Source of the DNA: Micromonospora cabrerizensis
Lineage (GTDB): Bacteria; Actinomycetota; Actinomycetes; Mycobacteriales; Micromonosporaceae
DNA length: 64,000 nt
Reading direction: 5' to 3'
NCBI RefSeq assembly: GCF_022230955.1
Contig: NZ_JAKKFI010000089.1
Span: forward strand, 112,428-176,427
The number at the start of each line of letters is the position of its first letter. Positions within the stretch are counted from its first letter, which is position 1. Below are positions 7,519 through 16,900 of the stretch, piece after piece. The notes beneath the pieces are model-generated. The model ran no database searches, was not told where the DNA came from, and was given only the letters and a program-made list of their open reading frames with translations. Made by a program: the position numbers and the translations under genes.

Positions 7519-10500
7519 CTCGTAGATGCGCGCCGAAGCGTCGGTATTCTGGGCGGGCACCAGGACATCGAGCCGGACGTACCGGCCGCTGACCGCGACG
7601 CTGTGCCGGGTCACGCTCGCCGAGTTGCCGCGCACCTGGGCGACAGTCGTCCAGGTGTCACCGTCGTCGGACACCCGCAGGTCGTAGTCGCGGGTGTTCC
7701 AGGCCGGCGTCTCGGCACCGGCGCCGGCGTGCCGCACGGTGATCGCGGTCAGCGCGCGGGCCGCGCCCAGGTCGACACTCAGCCACTTGTCCGTGCCGGA
7801 CGCGCACCACTTGTCCGTCACACCGCCGTCGACCGTGCCGTTGACCGCCTTCTCCGGGCCTTCGTCGGCGGTGCAGGAGGGGGCGGCCGTGACGGCGCCA
7901 CCAAGCGCCAGGTTCGTCGGGCCGCCGCCCGTTCCGTACACCTCGAATTCGGGGATGCGGGCGGCGGCGCCCCCGACGCCGTTGGCCTCGGTGATGGTGA
8001 GTCGCACGTGCCGCGCCGGCGTGGCGGCGATCGGGTAGTAGCTGCGACTCACCCGCAGCCGCGGGAACGGGTTGACCTTCGTGGACCAGGTGGTCCCGTC
8101 GGTCGAGGTCGAGATGGTGTACTTCTGGGTGTTCAAGTCCGTCGACTCGCCGCCCAGGCCGGCGTTCTTCAGCACGAACCCGGTGACGTCCTGCGTCGCG
8201 CCGAGGTCCACCTGGAGCACCTTGGGATCGGTCGCGAGCGTGCACCACTTGGTGCCCAGGTCGCCGTCGAACGCCATGGCCGGGGCCTCGTCAGACGCGC
8301 AGGGTGTTGATCCGGTCGCGAGGCGCCCGGCGGCGAGGTTCGGGCCGAGGTCGGGCGCGGGCGGCGGGCTGAACCCGTCGTCGAGCGACGGCGGCGCGTC
8401 GTCGGGGTCCGTCCCCCAGTTCGACGGGCTCACGCCCATCGTGTAGCTCAGCGTCGCTCCCGCGCCGATGTCCGTGTACCGCAGCCACGGACGCGAGGTC
8501 CCGGTCCCGTCGACGGACAACCCCTGCACGTACGGGTTGTCCTTGCCGGCGTTCGTGGCGTCGATCCGGATGTCGCCGGTGGGCCGGTCGATGAGGATCG
8601 AGGGGAACAACGGGCCGTGCAGGGCCAGCGTGTCGCTGCCCGGCGTCGTCGGGTACATGCCAAGCGCCGCCCACACGAACCAGGACGACGTGGCGCCGAG
8701 GTCGTCGTTGCCGGGCAGGCCGCCAGCGCCGGTGGTGAACGACTCGGTCACCACCCGCCGCACCACGGCGCTGGTCTTGGCCGGCACGCCGGCGAAGTGG
8801 TAGATCCACGGCACGCCGTGCTCCGGTTCGTTGCCGATGTAGAAGTACGGGCTGGCCAGGCCACCGTTGAGCTGCGTGAAATGGTGGTCGAGTCGTTGCA
8901 CGGCGGTCTGCCGGCCGCCCATCAGCTCGATCAGCGTGCGGTAGTTGTGCGGGACCATCCACGTGTACTGGGTCGCGTTGCCCTCCGCGTATCCCGTCTG
9001 GCTGACCGGGTTGAGCGGCGCTGGCCAGGAACCGTCCTCGCCGCGGTCCTGGAGGTAGCCGGACGCCGGGTAGAACAGGTTGCGCCACCACTGCGATCGC
9101 TGGATGTACGCGTTGTATCTCGCGGTGTCGCCCAGCGCGCGGGCGAACTGCGCGACGGCGAAGTCGGATGCCGAATACTCCAGCGAGTCGGCGGCGTTCT
9201 CGTGGACGTACTGCCGCGCGACGTAGCCTTCCTGCCGGGCACGGAGCGGAATTCCCTGCATCGTACCGCCGTACGAACTGCGGTCCATGAGGGTCAGCGC
9301 CGCCCCGGTGTCGAAGTTCCGGGCACCGAACGCGTACATGCTGGACACGACGATCGGGCCCGGATCGCCCATCATCACGGCGTGTTCGTTGTTGTTCTGC
9401 GACCACTTGGGCAGCAGGCCGCCCTGCTGGCCGGCGAGCACCATCGACTTGGCCATGTCGCTCGCCTCGACGGGCGCGACCAGCGCGATCAGCGCGGCCC
9501 ACGAGCGGTAGATGTCCCAGCCGGAGAAGTTCTGGTACACGGGATGGCTCGCGCTGTGTATCTGATTGTCGAAGCCGCGATACTTCCCGTCGACGTCGCT
9601 GGCCAGGTTGGGGTTGACCAGCACGTGATAGAGCGCCGTGTAGAACTTCTGCAGGTCGACCGAGGTCCCGCCCGCTACCTGGACCCGGTTGAGGATGGCG
9701 TTCCACTCGCTGTCGGCGTTCGCGCGCACCGAGTCGAACGCGAAGCCGGGATGCTCCGCTGCGAGGTTGGCCTGTGCCCCGGCCAGGCTGACGAACGAGA
9801 TCCCGATCTTCACCTGGACGACCCGGCTCGTGGTGGCGTCGAAGGTGAGGTAGCCGCCCGAGCGGACGCCGCTGGTCGAGGCGGAACCCGGCGAGACCGT
9901 GTCGTCGAGCCAGGTGCCGTGGGCCGTCGGGGTGCGGTCGAACTCCATCCGGTAGAAGATCTGGTACGTCTTCGTGGAGTGGCAGAAACCGCCACCGGTG
10001 AACGTGCCGGTCACCGTACGACCGCTGATGTTGACCGAGCCGTTGCGCAGACCGGTCGCGTTGCGGCTCGTGTTCAACAGGACCTGCGCGGTCTTCTCCG
10101 ACGACGGATACGTCAGCCGCATCGCCGCGGTCCGGCGGGTGGACGACAGTTCGACCTGGGTCGCGCCGTAGTTGTCCAGGACGGTCCGGTAATAGCCCGG
10201 TGCCGCCACCTCGTTGGCCTTGCTGTACTTCCCGGCGTACGACGTCCACGTCCTGCCGGGCGAGGTTGTCACGTTTCCGGTGATCGGCAGGATGCCGATG
10301 TCCTCGTTGTTGGCGCACCCGGCACCGTTGAAGTGGGTGAGGCTGAACTCCTCGACGGTGGTGTCGGTGTCGCGGTAGCCGGACGGCGAGGCGAGGGGCG
10401 TGTCCGGGCTGAACTGCACCATCCCGAATGGCAGCACCGGCCCCGGCACCGTGCTGCCACCGGCGCCACCGGGCACGGGCTCCGGCGCGTTGCTCATACC

Positions 10501-10653
10501 GGTGCCGATGAACGGGTTGACGTGCTGAGTGAGCGGCATCGCCGCTGCCTGTGCCGTTCCGGCGCTGTGAGCCGGCGCTGGCGTGCCGATCAGGAAGGCG
10601 GCGAGGAGCATGCCGACGGCGATTCCGGCGGTTGTCGGCTGCTGTTTGCGCAC
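7495..10653 (-). CDS. Secreted GH92 alpha-mannosidase with two C-terminal discoidin domains
   Basis: A GTG start with AGAGGG upstream gives a 1052-residue protein with a signal peptide (about 1-35). The GH92 module (about 40-780) starts with HVNPFIGTG and carries GGSTVPGPVLPFGMVQFSPDT-type sequence, the acid-containing region GNEPEHGVPWIYHFAG, and GNDDLGATSSWFVWAALGMY, where the family's Asp pair lies. GH92 enzymes are calcium-dependent exo-alpha-mannosidases, mostly alpha-1,2, acting on mannans and N-glycans. Two F5/8 type C domains follow (about 785-915 and 920-1052, ending FEVYG and LEVYGIR) and likely bind the glycan. The protein is probably extracellular. Its 3' end overlaps a dead beta-helix copy on the opposite strand. 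Confidence 0.92.
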   Translation of the reverse strand: MRKQQPTTAGIAVGMLLAAFLIGTPAPAHSAGTAQAAAMPLTQHVNPFIGTGMSNAPEPVPGGAGGSTVPGPVLPFGMVQFSPDTPLASPSGYRDTDTTVEEFSLTHFNGAGCANNEDIGILPITGNVTTSPGRTWTSYAGKYSKANEVAAPGYYRTVLDNYGATQVELSSTRRTAAMRLTYPSSEKTAQVLLNTSRNATGLRNGSVNISGRTVTGTFTGGGFCHSTKTYQIFYRMEFDRTPTAHGTWLDDTVSPGSASTSGVRSGGYLTFDATTSRVVQVKIGISFVSLAGAQANLAAEHPGFAFDSVRANADSEWNAILNRVQVAGGTSVDLQKFYTALYHVLVNPNLASDVDGKYRGFDNQIHSASHPVYQNFSGWDIYRSWAALIALVAPVEASDMAKSMVLAGQQGGLLPKWSQNNNEHAVMMGDPGPIVVSSMYAFGARNFDTGAALTLMDRSSYGGTMQGIPLRARQEGYVARQYVHENAADSLEYSASDFAVAQFARALGDTARYNAYIQRSQWWRNLFYPASGYLQDRGEDGSWPAPLNPVSQTGYAEGNATQYTWMVPHNYRTLIELMGGRQTAVQRLDHHFTQLNGGLASPYFYIGNEPEHGVPWIYHFAGVPAKTSAVVRRVVTESFTTGAGGLPGNDDLGATSSWFVWAALGMYPTTPGSDTLALHGPLFPSILIDRPTGDIRIDATNAGKDNPYVQGLSVDGTGTSRPWLRYTDIGAGATLSYTMGVSPSNWGTDPDDAPPSLDDGFSPPPAPDLGPNLAAGRLATGSTPCASDEAPAMAFDGDLGTKWCTLATDPKVLQVDLGATQDVTGFVLKNAGLGGESTDLNTQKYTISTSTDGTTWSTKVNPFPRLRVSRSYYPIAATPARHVRLTITEANGVGGAAARIPEFEVYGTGGGPTNLALGGAVTAAPSCTADEGPEKAVNGTVDGGVTDKWCASGTDKWLSVDLGAARALTAITVRHAGAGAETPAWNTRDYDLRVSDDGDTWTTVAQVRGNSASVTRHSVAVSGRYVRLDVLVPAQNTDASARIYELEVYGIR

Positions 10654-10980
10654 GGGGCAACCCTCTGACTCGGTTGGGCGAGCGGGACCGACGCATTACA
10701 CCATCACGAGGGTTGCGTCGTGGTGCCGTCAGGCTGTGCCGAGGTGACCCGCTCGGTCTTCCCGCGGCTGACGCGACTGCCTCGTGTCGATGTTCGTCGA
10801 CTGCCATGCTGTGGTTCGGTCGTGCTCGGGAGCCAGCGCGCACCGCATCCCCTCCGGTCCACGGGACGCACGAGGTGGTCAGGCCACCGGTGCCGGGCAG
10901 TCCTCGTCGGCGGCCGGAAACCCGAGCGCGGCACCGGCTACCACTCGGTCATCGGTGCCCGGTAACCACCGGAGGCACCG
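10654..10980. other. Divergent intergenic region
   Basis: I see no credible gene in these 327 bases between the leftward GH92 gene and the rightward CBM2-like gene. A degenerate inverted repeat around 10695-10725 (accatcac ... gtggtg) could be an operator for the GH92 promoter but is too weak to call. Confidence 0.4.
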
Positions 10981-11709
10981 ATGCTTCGCATGTTCCTCGC
11001 CGTCACGACCACGGCGCTTGCCGTCTGGGGCGGGACGAGCGGCCCCACCGAGGCGACGCCAACCCCCTCGGCCACGCCGACGCCGTCGCCGACCCCCGTC
11101 TGCCCGCCGGCCCTGCCGATCACCGCCAACGTGACCGGGGCGACCACCACGAGCGTGACCATCTCGTACTCGATCTTCTTCCGACCGCCCTGCGGCTACG
11201 ACCCGCCGATGACCGTCAGCCTCTTCGCCAGCCGGGAGGACGCCGAACAGTGGCGAGCGCCGGTGGCCGAGGCCGTCTCCGGGCCGGAGCGCTACGGCTC
11301 GGTGACCATCGACCGGCTGACGCCCGACACCGAGTTCTGGTACCGGTTCAGCGACGTCGAGGGCCGGCGGGACCCGTACGCGTTCTCATCGGTGCGGACC
11401 TCCTCGCTGACCGCCTGCCGCGCGACGGCCACGATCGACGCCCGTTGGGGCAACGGCTTCGTCGCCACGGTCACGGTCCGCAACGCCGGGACGGAGCCGC
11501 TGGACGGCTGGCGTGTCTCCTGGCGCTGGACCGGTGACGAGCGCGTCCAGACCGTCTGGGGTGGAGTGGTCGAGGCTGCCGGTGTCGACGTCATGGTTCG
11601 CAACGCCTCGTACAACGGGACGCTGACGCCGGACGGTGTGACGACGTTCGGTCTGCTCGTGACGGCCAGCGTGACGCCCGACGGGTTGACGGCGGCCTGC
11701 GCCCGGTGA
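10981..11709 (+). CDS. Secreted protein with FN3-like and CBM2-like domains
   Basis: The ATG follows CCGGAGG. The 242-residue protein has a signal peptide (about 1-20), a Thr/Pro-rich linker (TPTPSATPTPSPTP), an FN3-like domain (about 40-140, ending in LTPDTEFWYRF-type sequence) and a C-terminal CBM2-type cellulose-binding module (from CRATATIDARWGNGF, with TVTVRNAGTEPLDGWRVSW and NASYNGTLTPDG). No catalytic domain is visible, so it may be a polysaccharide-binding accessory protein. The gene appears monocistronic, with a terminator immediately downstream. Confidence 0.8.
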   Translation: MLRMFLAVTTTALAVWGGTSGPTEATPTPSATPTPSPTPVCPPALPITANVTGATTTSVTISYSIFFRPPCGYDPPMTVSLFASREDAEQWRAPVAEAVSGPERYGSVTIDRLTPDTEFWYRFSDVEGRRDPYAFSSVRTSSLTACRATATIDARWGNGFVATVTVRNAGTEPLDGWRVSWRWTGDERVQTVWGGVVEAAGVDVMVRNASYNGTLTPDGVTTFGLLVTASVTPDGLTAACAR

Positions 11710-11717
11710 ACGACGTC

Positions 11718-11752
11718 CGCCCCGCTCCCGCCGTACTGGCGCGAGCGGGGCG
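11718..11752. terminator. Bidirectional hairpin terminator
   Basis: Perfect 10-bp arms (cgccccgctc / gagcggggcg) with a 15-base loop lie between the convergent CBM2-like and methyltransferase genes. Confidence 0.75.
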
Positions 11753-11763
11753 ACGCCTGTCGG

Positions 11764-12561
11764 TCAGGGTTTACGGGCCACCGCGCCGTACGCGTCGATC
11801 CCGGTGGCGTCGGCCTCGTCCGGTCGCCACAGGGGGATCGGCACCAGGCCCGGCTCCACCTTCGTCAGGCCGGAGAAGCAACTGTCGAGGTCCTCCGGGC
11901 TGCGCAGGATGTACGGGACGCCGCCGCTCTGTGCCAGTCGCTCGGCACCGGAGACGACCGCCCGGCTGGTGTTGGTGCCGTCCCAGAACACGAGGTAGCT
12001 GCCCGAGGGCATCGCGCCCATGATCCGCTCGACGATCGAGCGCACCACGGAGAGGTCGGGCTCGTAGCCCATCACGCCCATGAACATCACCGCGACGGGC
12101 TGGTCGAAGTCGAGCGTCTGCGCCGCCTCGGCGAGGATCGTCTCCGGGTCGTGGTAGTCGGCGGGTACGTAGGTGGTGACACCCTCGGTCGTCGTGCTGG
12201 CCAGCAGTGCCCGTGCGTGCACCAGCACCATCGGGTCGTTGTCCACGTAGACGATCCGCGAGTCGGGGGCGACCCCCTGGGCGACCGCGTGCGTGTTCTG
12301 CATGGTCGGCAGACCGGTGCCGATGTCGAGGAACTGCCGGATACCCGCCTCGGCGGCCAGGTAGCGCACGGCCCGCACCAGGAACAGGCGCGACTGCTGC
12401 GCCATGAGGACGATCTCCGGGTAGACCTCGGCGACCGCGTCGCCGGCCGCCCGGTCGGACTGGAAGTTGTCCTTACCGCCCATCCAGTAGTTCCAGATGC
12501 GAGCTGCGTGCGGCACGTCGGGCTGAAGCTTCGCGGTGAGTTCGGCGTCCGGGCCGGCCAT
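11764..12561 (-). CDS. DUF574 SAM-dependent methyltransferase-like protein
   Basis: The 265-residue protein has the start used by this family (HAARIWNYWMGGKDNF), the SAM-binding glycine motif FLDIGTGLPTMQNTH (about 80-95) and the acidic loop YVDNDPMVLVHA. AGGAG precedes the ATG. DUF574 (SAV2177-like) proteins are abundant in actinomycetes, have a methyltransferase fold, and mostly lack assigned substrates; I cannot name one here. It lies downstream of, and on the same strand as, the NarL-type regulator gene, but about 100 bp separate them, so separate transcription is likely. Confidence 0.85.
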   Translation of the reverse strand: MAGPDAELTAKLQPDVPHAARIWNYWMGGKDNFQSDRAAGDAVAEVYPEIVLMAQQSRLFLVRAVRYLAAEAGIRQFLDIGTGLPTMQNTHAVAQGVAPDSRIVYVDNDPMVLVHARALLASTTTEGVTTYVPADYHDPETILAEAAQTLDFDQPVAVMFMGVMGYEPDLSVVRSIVERIMGAMPSGSYLVFWDGTNTSRAVVSGAERLAQSGGVPYILRSPEDLDSCFSGLTKVEPGLVPIPLWRPDEADATGIDAYGAVARKP

Positions 12562-12662
12562 GCCAGGCTCCTATCGAGGGGTCGTCGGCGGGAGATCACC
12601 TCTGCGGTGTGACCGGGATCGTACTCCGGGGCCGTCCACTGTCGACGCCGGGTGATCGGCGG

Positions 12663-13319
12663 TCAGCGGCGGACAACCCCGTTCTGGTACGCCCATACCA
12701 CAGTCTGCAACCGGTCCCGCGCGCCGATCTTCGCCATGGCCCGCCCGAGGTGTGACTTGACCGTGCTCGTCTCGATGAAGAGCTGGTCGGCGATCTCGAC
12801 GTTGGACAGGCCCTGCGCGAGCAGCTCGACGATCTCGGTCTCCCGCGCGGTCAGCTGGTGTGCCGCCGCCGCGTCGGAGCGGGGAGCTGGCGTACGTCTC
12901 GCGAACTCCGAGATCACCCGGTGCGTGACGGCCTGGTCGACCAGCCCGTACCCGCTGGCCAGGCGTCGGATCGCCTGGATGAGCTCCTCGGGCTCACAGT
13001 CCTTCAGGATGAACCCGCTGGCACCGGACTCCAGTGCCCCGAAGACGTACTCGTCCAGGTCGAACGTCGTCACCACCAGCACCGCGGGCGGCGCGCCGGA
13101 CGCGTCCGCGAGGATCTGTCGGGTCGCGGTCAACCCGTCGCCGTGGGGCATCCGGACGTCCATGCAGATGACGTCCGGTTGCAGCCGGCGGGCCAGCTCG
13201 ACCGCGGCGGAACCGCTCGACGCCTCCGCCACGACCTCGATGTCTCCCGCCTCCTCCAGGATCACGCGGAAGCCGGCGCGGACGACCGCCTGGTCGTCGA
13301 CGAGCATCACTCTGATCAT
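12663..13319 (-). CDS. NarL/FixJ-family response regulator
   Basis: This 218-residue protein has an N-terminal receiver domain with phospho-acceptor Asp54 (CMDVRMP), the acidic pair Asp8-Asp9 and the later Lys of FILKD, then a LuxR-type helix-turn-helix (about 150-210; LTARETEIVELLAQGLSNVEIA, TVKSHLGR). Its ATG overlaps the stop of the kinase gene as ATGA, so translation is coupled and the two form a pair. It should bind DNA as a dimer after phosphorylation. Targets are unknown; the serine hydrolase gene at the head of the operon is a natural candidate for autoregulation. Confidence 0.93.
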   Translation of the reverse strand: MIRVMLVDDQAVVRAGFRVILEEAGDIEVVAEASSGSAAVELARRLQPDVICMDVRMPHGDGLTATRQILADASGAPPAVLVVTTFDLDEYVFGALESGASGFILKDCEPEELIQAIRRLASGYGLVDQAVTHRVISEFARRTPAPRSDAAAAHQLTARETEIVELLAQGLSNVEIADQLFIETSTVKSHLGRAMAKIGARDRLQTVVWAYQNGVVRR

Positions 13320-14611
13320 GCGGGGGCCTCTTCCCTCGGGTGTGGCGCGACGGGCCCGTTCGTCGGCAACGTCGCGGTGACCGACCAACCGCCCGTCGCG
13401 GTCGGGCCGGCCGTGAACGACGCGCCGATCAGCTGTGCGCGCTCGCGCATTCCCGCCAGGCCGACACCGCCGGTCCGGGCCGCCGGAGCGGGTCGCGGGG
13501 CGGCCGGTTCGTTGACCACCTCCAGCGACACCGACCTGGGCAGGAAGCGGAGCACCACCCGCGCCGGTGCGCCCGGCGCGTGCTGACGAACGTTGCTGAG
13601 GGACTCCTGCGCGATCCGGTAGAGCGCCACGTCGGCGATCGGCGACACCTCGCGCTCCGGACCCTCCCGGAGGAGTTCGACGGGGCCGGCGAGGGTGCCC
13701 GCGGTGCGGACCAGGTCGTCGAGCATCTCCAGTCCCGGCACGGGTGCCGGGCCGTCCGCGTCCTCGTGCCCCGGCCGCCCGCGCAGCACGCCGACGACCA
13801 GCCGCAGGTTGTCCAGGGTCTCCTTGCCCTGGGAGCGGATCCAGGCCACCCCGGCCTTCGCCGCCGCCGGGTCCCGGTCGATCAGCCGCTCCACCGCCGA
13901 CGCCTGCACGACCATCCCGGAGAGGTGGTGGGCCGCCACGTCGTGCAGCTCCCGTGCCATCCGGGAGCGCTCCGCGCCGATCGCCGCCTCGACCTTCGTC
14001 CGCTGCTCCCGGATCGCCTCGTCGGCCCGCACCCGGACCAGGTCGACGTAGCGCCGGTAGGTGGCCACGTAACTGCCGACGAGGGCCGCGCTGAGGTACG
14101 TCAGGGCGCTCGCGGAGACGTACGCGACGGCCGTGAGGAGATCCGGGGTCACCAGCAGGGCCACCCCGACCGTCTCCACCAGCACGGCCGCGCCGACGGC
14201 GAGCAGCGCGCGCCGGAGCGGCAGCAACGACCCGACGGTGTACGCCACGACGAACGGTGCGATGCCCCGGATGGTCGCCTCGGGCAGTGAGACGCCGATG
14301 ATGGGCAGTTGGAGGCCGGCGATGAGCCCGAGGCAGAGCAGCGGCCGGACCCGACGCAGGCACAGGAGCATCGCCTGTGCGCAGCAGACGGCGACGAGCA
14401 GCCAGGCCTGCGCCGGGTCGAAGGACACCCCGTCCTCCGGTGCCACGAACCAGAACAGCACCGTCAACAGGACGAACGTCAGCACGGTCAGCGCCGCCGC
14501 CAGCAGGCAGTCCCGGGGGAACACGCCCGTCACCCCGACGCGGGTGAGCCGTTGGTCGAGCCACTTGGTCAGTCGTGGCGAGCCGGGGTCGGTGCCGGTG
14601 TGGTCCCTCAT
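13316..14611 (-). CDS. NarL-family sensor histidine kinase (HisKA_3)
   Basis: The 431-residue protein has about six hydrophobic segments in the first 180 residues, then a HisKA_3 dimerisation domain with the phospho-acceptor His in RMARELHDVAAHH (about residue 222). A HATPase domain follows, with N-box RIAQESLSNVRQH and glycine box GGVGLAGMRERA. No extracellular sensing domain of any size is visible, so the signal is probably sensed in or at the membrane. It is second in an operon: serine hydrolase, 42-bp gap, kinase, then overlapping regulator. The beta-lactamase-like neighbour suggests, but does not show, a cell-wall-related stimulus. Confidence 0.92.
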   Translation of the reverse strand: MRDHTGTDPGSPRLTKWLDQRLTRVGVTGVFPRDCLLAAALTVLTFVLLTVLFWFVAPEDGVSFDPAQAWLLVAVCCAQAMLLCLRRVRPLLCLGLIAGLQLPIIGVSLPEATIRGIAPFVVAYTVGSLLPLRRALLAVGAAVLVETVGVALLVTPDLLTAVAYVSASALTYLSAALVGSYVATYRRYVDLVRVRADEAIREQRTKVEAAIGAERSRMARELHDVAAHHLSGMVVQASAVERLIDRDPAAAKAGVAWIRSQGKETLDNLRLVVGVLRGRPGHEDADGPAPVPGLEMLDDLVRTAGTLAGPVELLREGPEREVSPIADVALYRIAQESLSNVRQHAPGAPARVVLRFLPRSVSLEVVNEPAAPRPAPAARTGGVGLAGMRERAQLIGASFTAGPTATGGWSVTATLPTNGPVAPHPREEAPA

Positions 14612-14653
14612 GCGGTGCGCATCCTCGCTCCGGATCGTGCCGGGTCGGGCGGG

Positions 14654-16687
14654 TCAGTAGGAGATGTTAGGTGCGAGCAGCCGGAACTCCACGGCGAACC
14701 AGCCCGCACCGGCGAGAGCGAGCAGGATCAGGCTGCTGCCGACGATCCGTTGCCAGCCGACGTGGCGTCGGACGTCGTCGACCAGCCGCACAGCGGCGGG
14801 CAGCACACCGAGCAGGCCGACCAGTTGCAGCACCTGCACGATGCGCAGGACCGCGCCGGGAACGTCCTCCAGGCTCATGATGCTGGCGATGCTCAGCACC
14901 CAACCGGCGAACGCGAGCAGCGTGCCGGCGACGGCGAGGCGGCTCAGGATCCGCGCGGTACGCCCGGCCCGCTCCCGTGGGGCGCGGCCGAGCCGGCGGC
15001 GGACGATCGCGCCGATCGGCCAGGCCAGCACGGTGAGCAGCAGCACGACGGTCGACCCGGCCAGCACCGGGACGGCCACCGCGGAGGAGCGTGCGGGTTC
15101 GACGGGCAGCAGCGCGAACGCGGAGTCGAAGCTGATCGCCTCGACCCGGTCGTCAGTCGCCCGCATGGCGATCTCTCGCTGCCCACCGACCTCGCGCCAG
15201 ACCCAGGGCGCCACCTCCTCGTAGAGGGCGGGGGAGTCCGACAGTGGGCCCGGCTGGAGCAGCAACCGGTTGTCGTCGGCGACGCTGACCGTCGTACGAC
15301 CGACCAGGCCGATGGCCGTCAGGAAGTTGCTGCCGATGGCGCGTGAGGACTCGTACGTGCCGGCCGCCAGTGCGGCGTGCTCGGCGGTGGTCGCCGCGTC
15401 GACGCCGGCGGTCGACTGCCCTTCGCGGGCGGGGAGGTAGCGGTCGGCGAAGCCGTTGACGACCGACTGACGAAGGTCGTGGCTGTCGAGGGCGCCGGTG
15501 CCGTTGCTGTTGAGCGAGACGAAGATGCCGGCCCGGTCGTCGGGGTAGATCTGCAGGTGGGTGTGGAAGTACTTGGTGTCGCCGCCGTGGCCGAGGATGC
15601 GGCGGCCGTTGCGGTCCTCCTCGAAGAAGCCCAGCGTCATCCGGGGTCCGTCGGCCAGCGTGCCCAGCGATGTGGCGTCGAGCGCCGGACGCTGCATCAA
15701 CTCGCGGGTCGGTTGGTCGAGCAGGGGCCCGAAACCGACCGGTTCGCCGAGTTGGGCGAGCATGAAGCGCGCCATGTCCGTCGCCGGGGCGCTGAGCGCG
15801 CCGGGCGGGGGAGTGCCGACGATCTCGAAGGGTGCGGCGGGCGTGGCCGAGGTGTCGTACCCCTTGGACATCCGGTCGCGCAGCGGCGCCGGGAGAGGCT
15901 GTTCGAAGGTCGACGACGGCATACCCGCGCGGTCCAGGATGTTGCGCTGCGCGTACTCCTCGAAGCGGGTCCCGCTGACGCGTTCGACGATGTAGCCGGC
16001 GAGCGCGTTGCTGTAGTTGGAGTACGCCGGGACGGTGCCGGGCTCGTAGATCTGCTCCGGTGGGTCCGTCATCAGGGCTCTGCGCAGGTTGAGGTCGCTG
16101 CCGTCGGTGCCGATCAGGCCGGCGATCCGCTCCTCGAACCCGGCGGTGTGCGTCAGCAGGTGCCGCAGGGTGATTGCCTGCTCGTAGCTGCGCGGCAGGT
16201 CGAAGTCGAGGTACGTCTCGACGTCGGCGTCGAGGTCGAGATCGCCGCTCTGCACGAGTTGCAGGACGGCGGTGGCGGTGACGAGCTTCGACACCGACCC
16301 CATCCGGAAGAGGTGCCGGTCCGGGTCGACGGGCACGGCTCCGTCGCCACCGTCGCCGGTGTCGGCGTAGCCGTACCCCCTGGTCGTGATGATCTTGCCG
16401 TCGTCCACGACGGCGACCGTGGCCCCCGCGATGCCGGTGCGGTCGAGCGCGGCCGGCAGCAGGCCGTCGAGCCAGGCGTTGACGTCGGTGTCGGTCAGGG
16501 CCGGGCCGGCGCCGCCCGGGCCGGCGGGAGCGGCCGGAGTGTCGACCGGCGGTGCGGGGCTGGGCGACGCGCCGCAGCCCGCGGTGCTCACGACGACGAC
16601 GGCGGTGGCCGCCAGCATCGCGCCGAGTCGGACGATCGTCGCGGCGAAGCGGGGTGAGCGGGGTCGAAGAACAGTGCGAGAGCGCAT
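14654..16687 (-). CDS. Membrane-anchored serine hydrolase of the beta-lactamase/PBP class C family
   Basis: The 677-residue protein has a lipoprotein-type signal (VVSTAGC, Cys about 39), a Pro/Ala linker, then a class C beta-lactamase/D-peptidase domain. It shows SVSK (SxxK nucleophile about residue 130), YSN (about 223) and a third motif in GHGGD (about 365). Four hydrophobic segments at the C-terminus (about 525-675) would anchor it in the membrane. Such proteins act as D-aminopeptidases, esterases or carboxypeptidases on cell-wall peptides or small esters; the substrate cannot be read from sequence. It heads an operon with a two-component system, and could be part of its signal pathway or its target. 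Confidence 0.87.
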   Translation of the reverse strand: MRSRTVLRPRSPRFAATIVRLGAMLAATAVVVVSTAGCGASPSPAPPVDTPAAPAGPGGAGPALTDTDVNAWLDGLLPAALDRTGIAGATVAVVDDGKIITTRGYGYADTGDGGDGAVPVDPDRHLFRMGSVSKLVTATAVLQLVQSGDLDLDADVETYLDFDLPRSYEQAITLRHLLTHTAGFEERIAGLIGTDGSDLNLRRALMTDPPEQIYEPGTVPAYSNYSNALAGYIVERVSGTRFEEYAQRNILDRAGMPSSTFEQPLPAPLRDRMSKGYDTSATPAAPFEIVGTPPPGALSAPATDMARFMLAQLGEPVGFGPLLDQPTRELMQRPALDATSLGTLADGPRMTLGFFEEDRNGRRILGHGGDTKYFHTHLQIYPDDRAGIFVSLNSNGTGALDSHDLRQSVVNGFADRYLPAREGQSTAGVDAATTAEHAALAAGTYESSRAIGSNFLTAIGLVGRTTVSVADDNRLLLQPGPLSDSPALYEEVAPWVWREVGGQREIAMRATDDRVEAISFDSAFALLPVEPARSSAVAVPVLAGSTVVLLLTVLAWPIGAIVRRRLGRAPRERAGRTARILSRLAVAGTLLAFAGWVLSIASIMSLEDVPGAVLRIVQVLQLVGLLGVLPAAVRLVDDVRRHVGWQRIVGSSLILLALAGAGWFAVEFRLLAPNISY

Positions 16688-16900
16688 TGTCTGCCGGTGC
16701 CTTCCCAGGCGAACGGGTGTCCGGAGCGGGTCCGTACGGCGTCACCCGATGCCTTGGGACAAGCCTGTTCGAGCGATCGCGCCCAGCCATCTGGCGCAGG
16801 ACGGCAATGCGCCTACGACCTGAGTAGGAGATTCGCGTGAACCACAGGCCACGCCCGGGCATCAAACCCTGTGACAGAACCACCGAGGAAGGGATCACTC

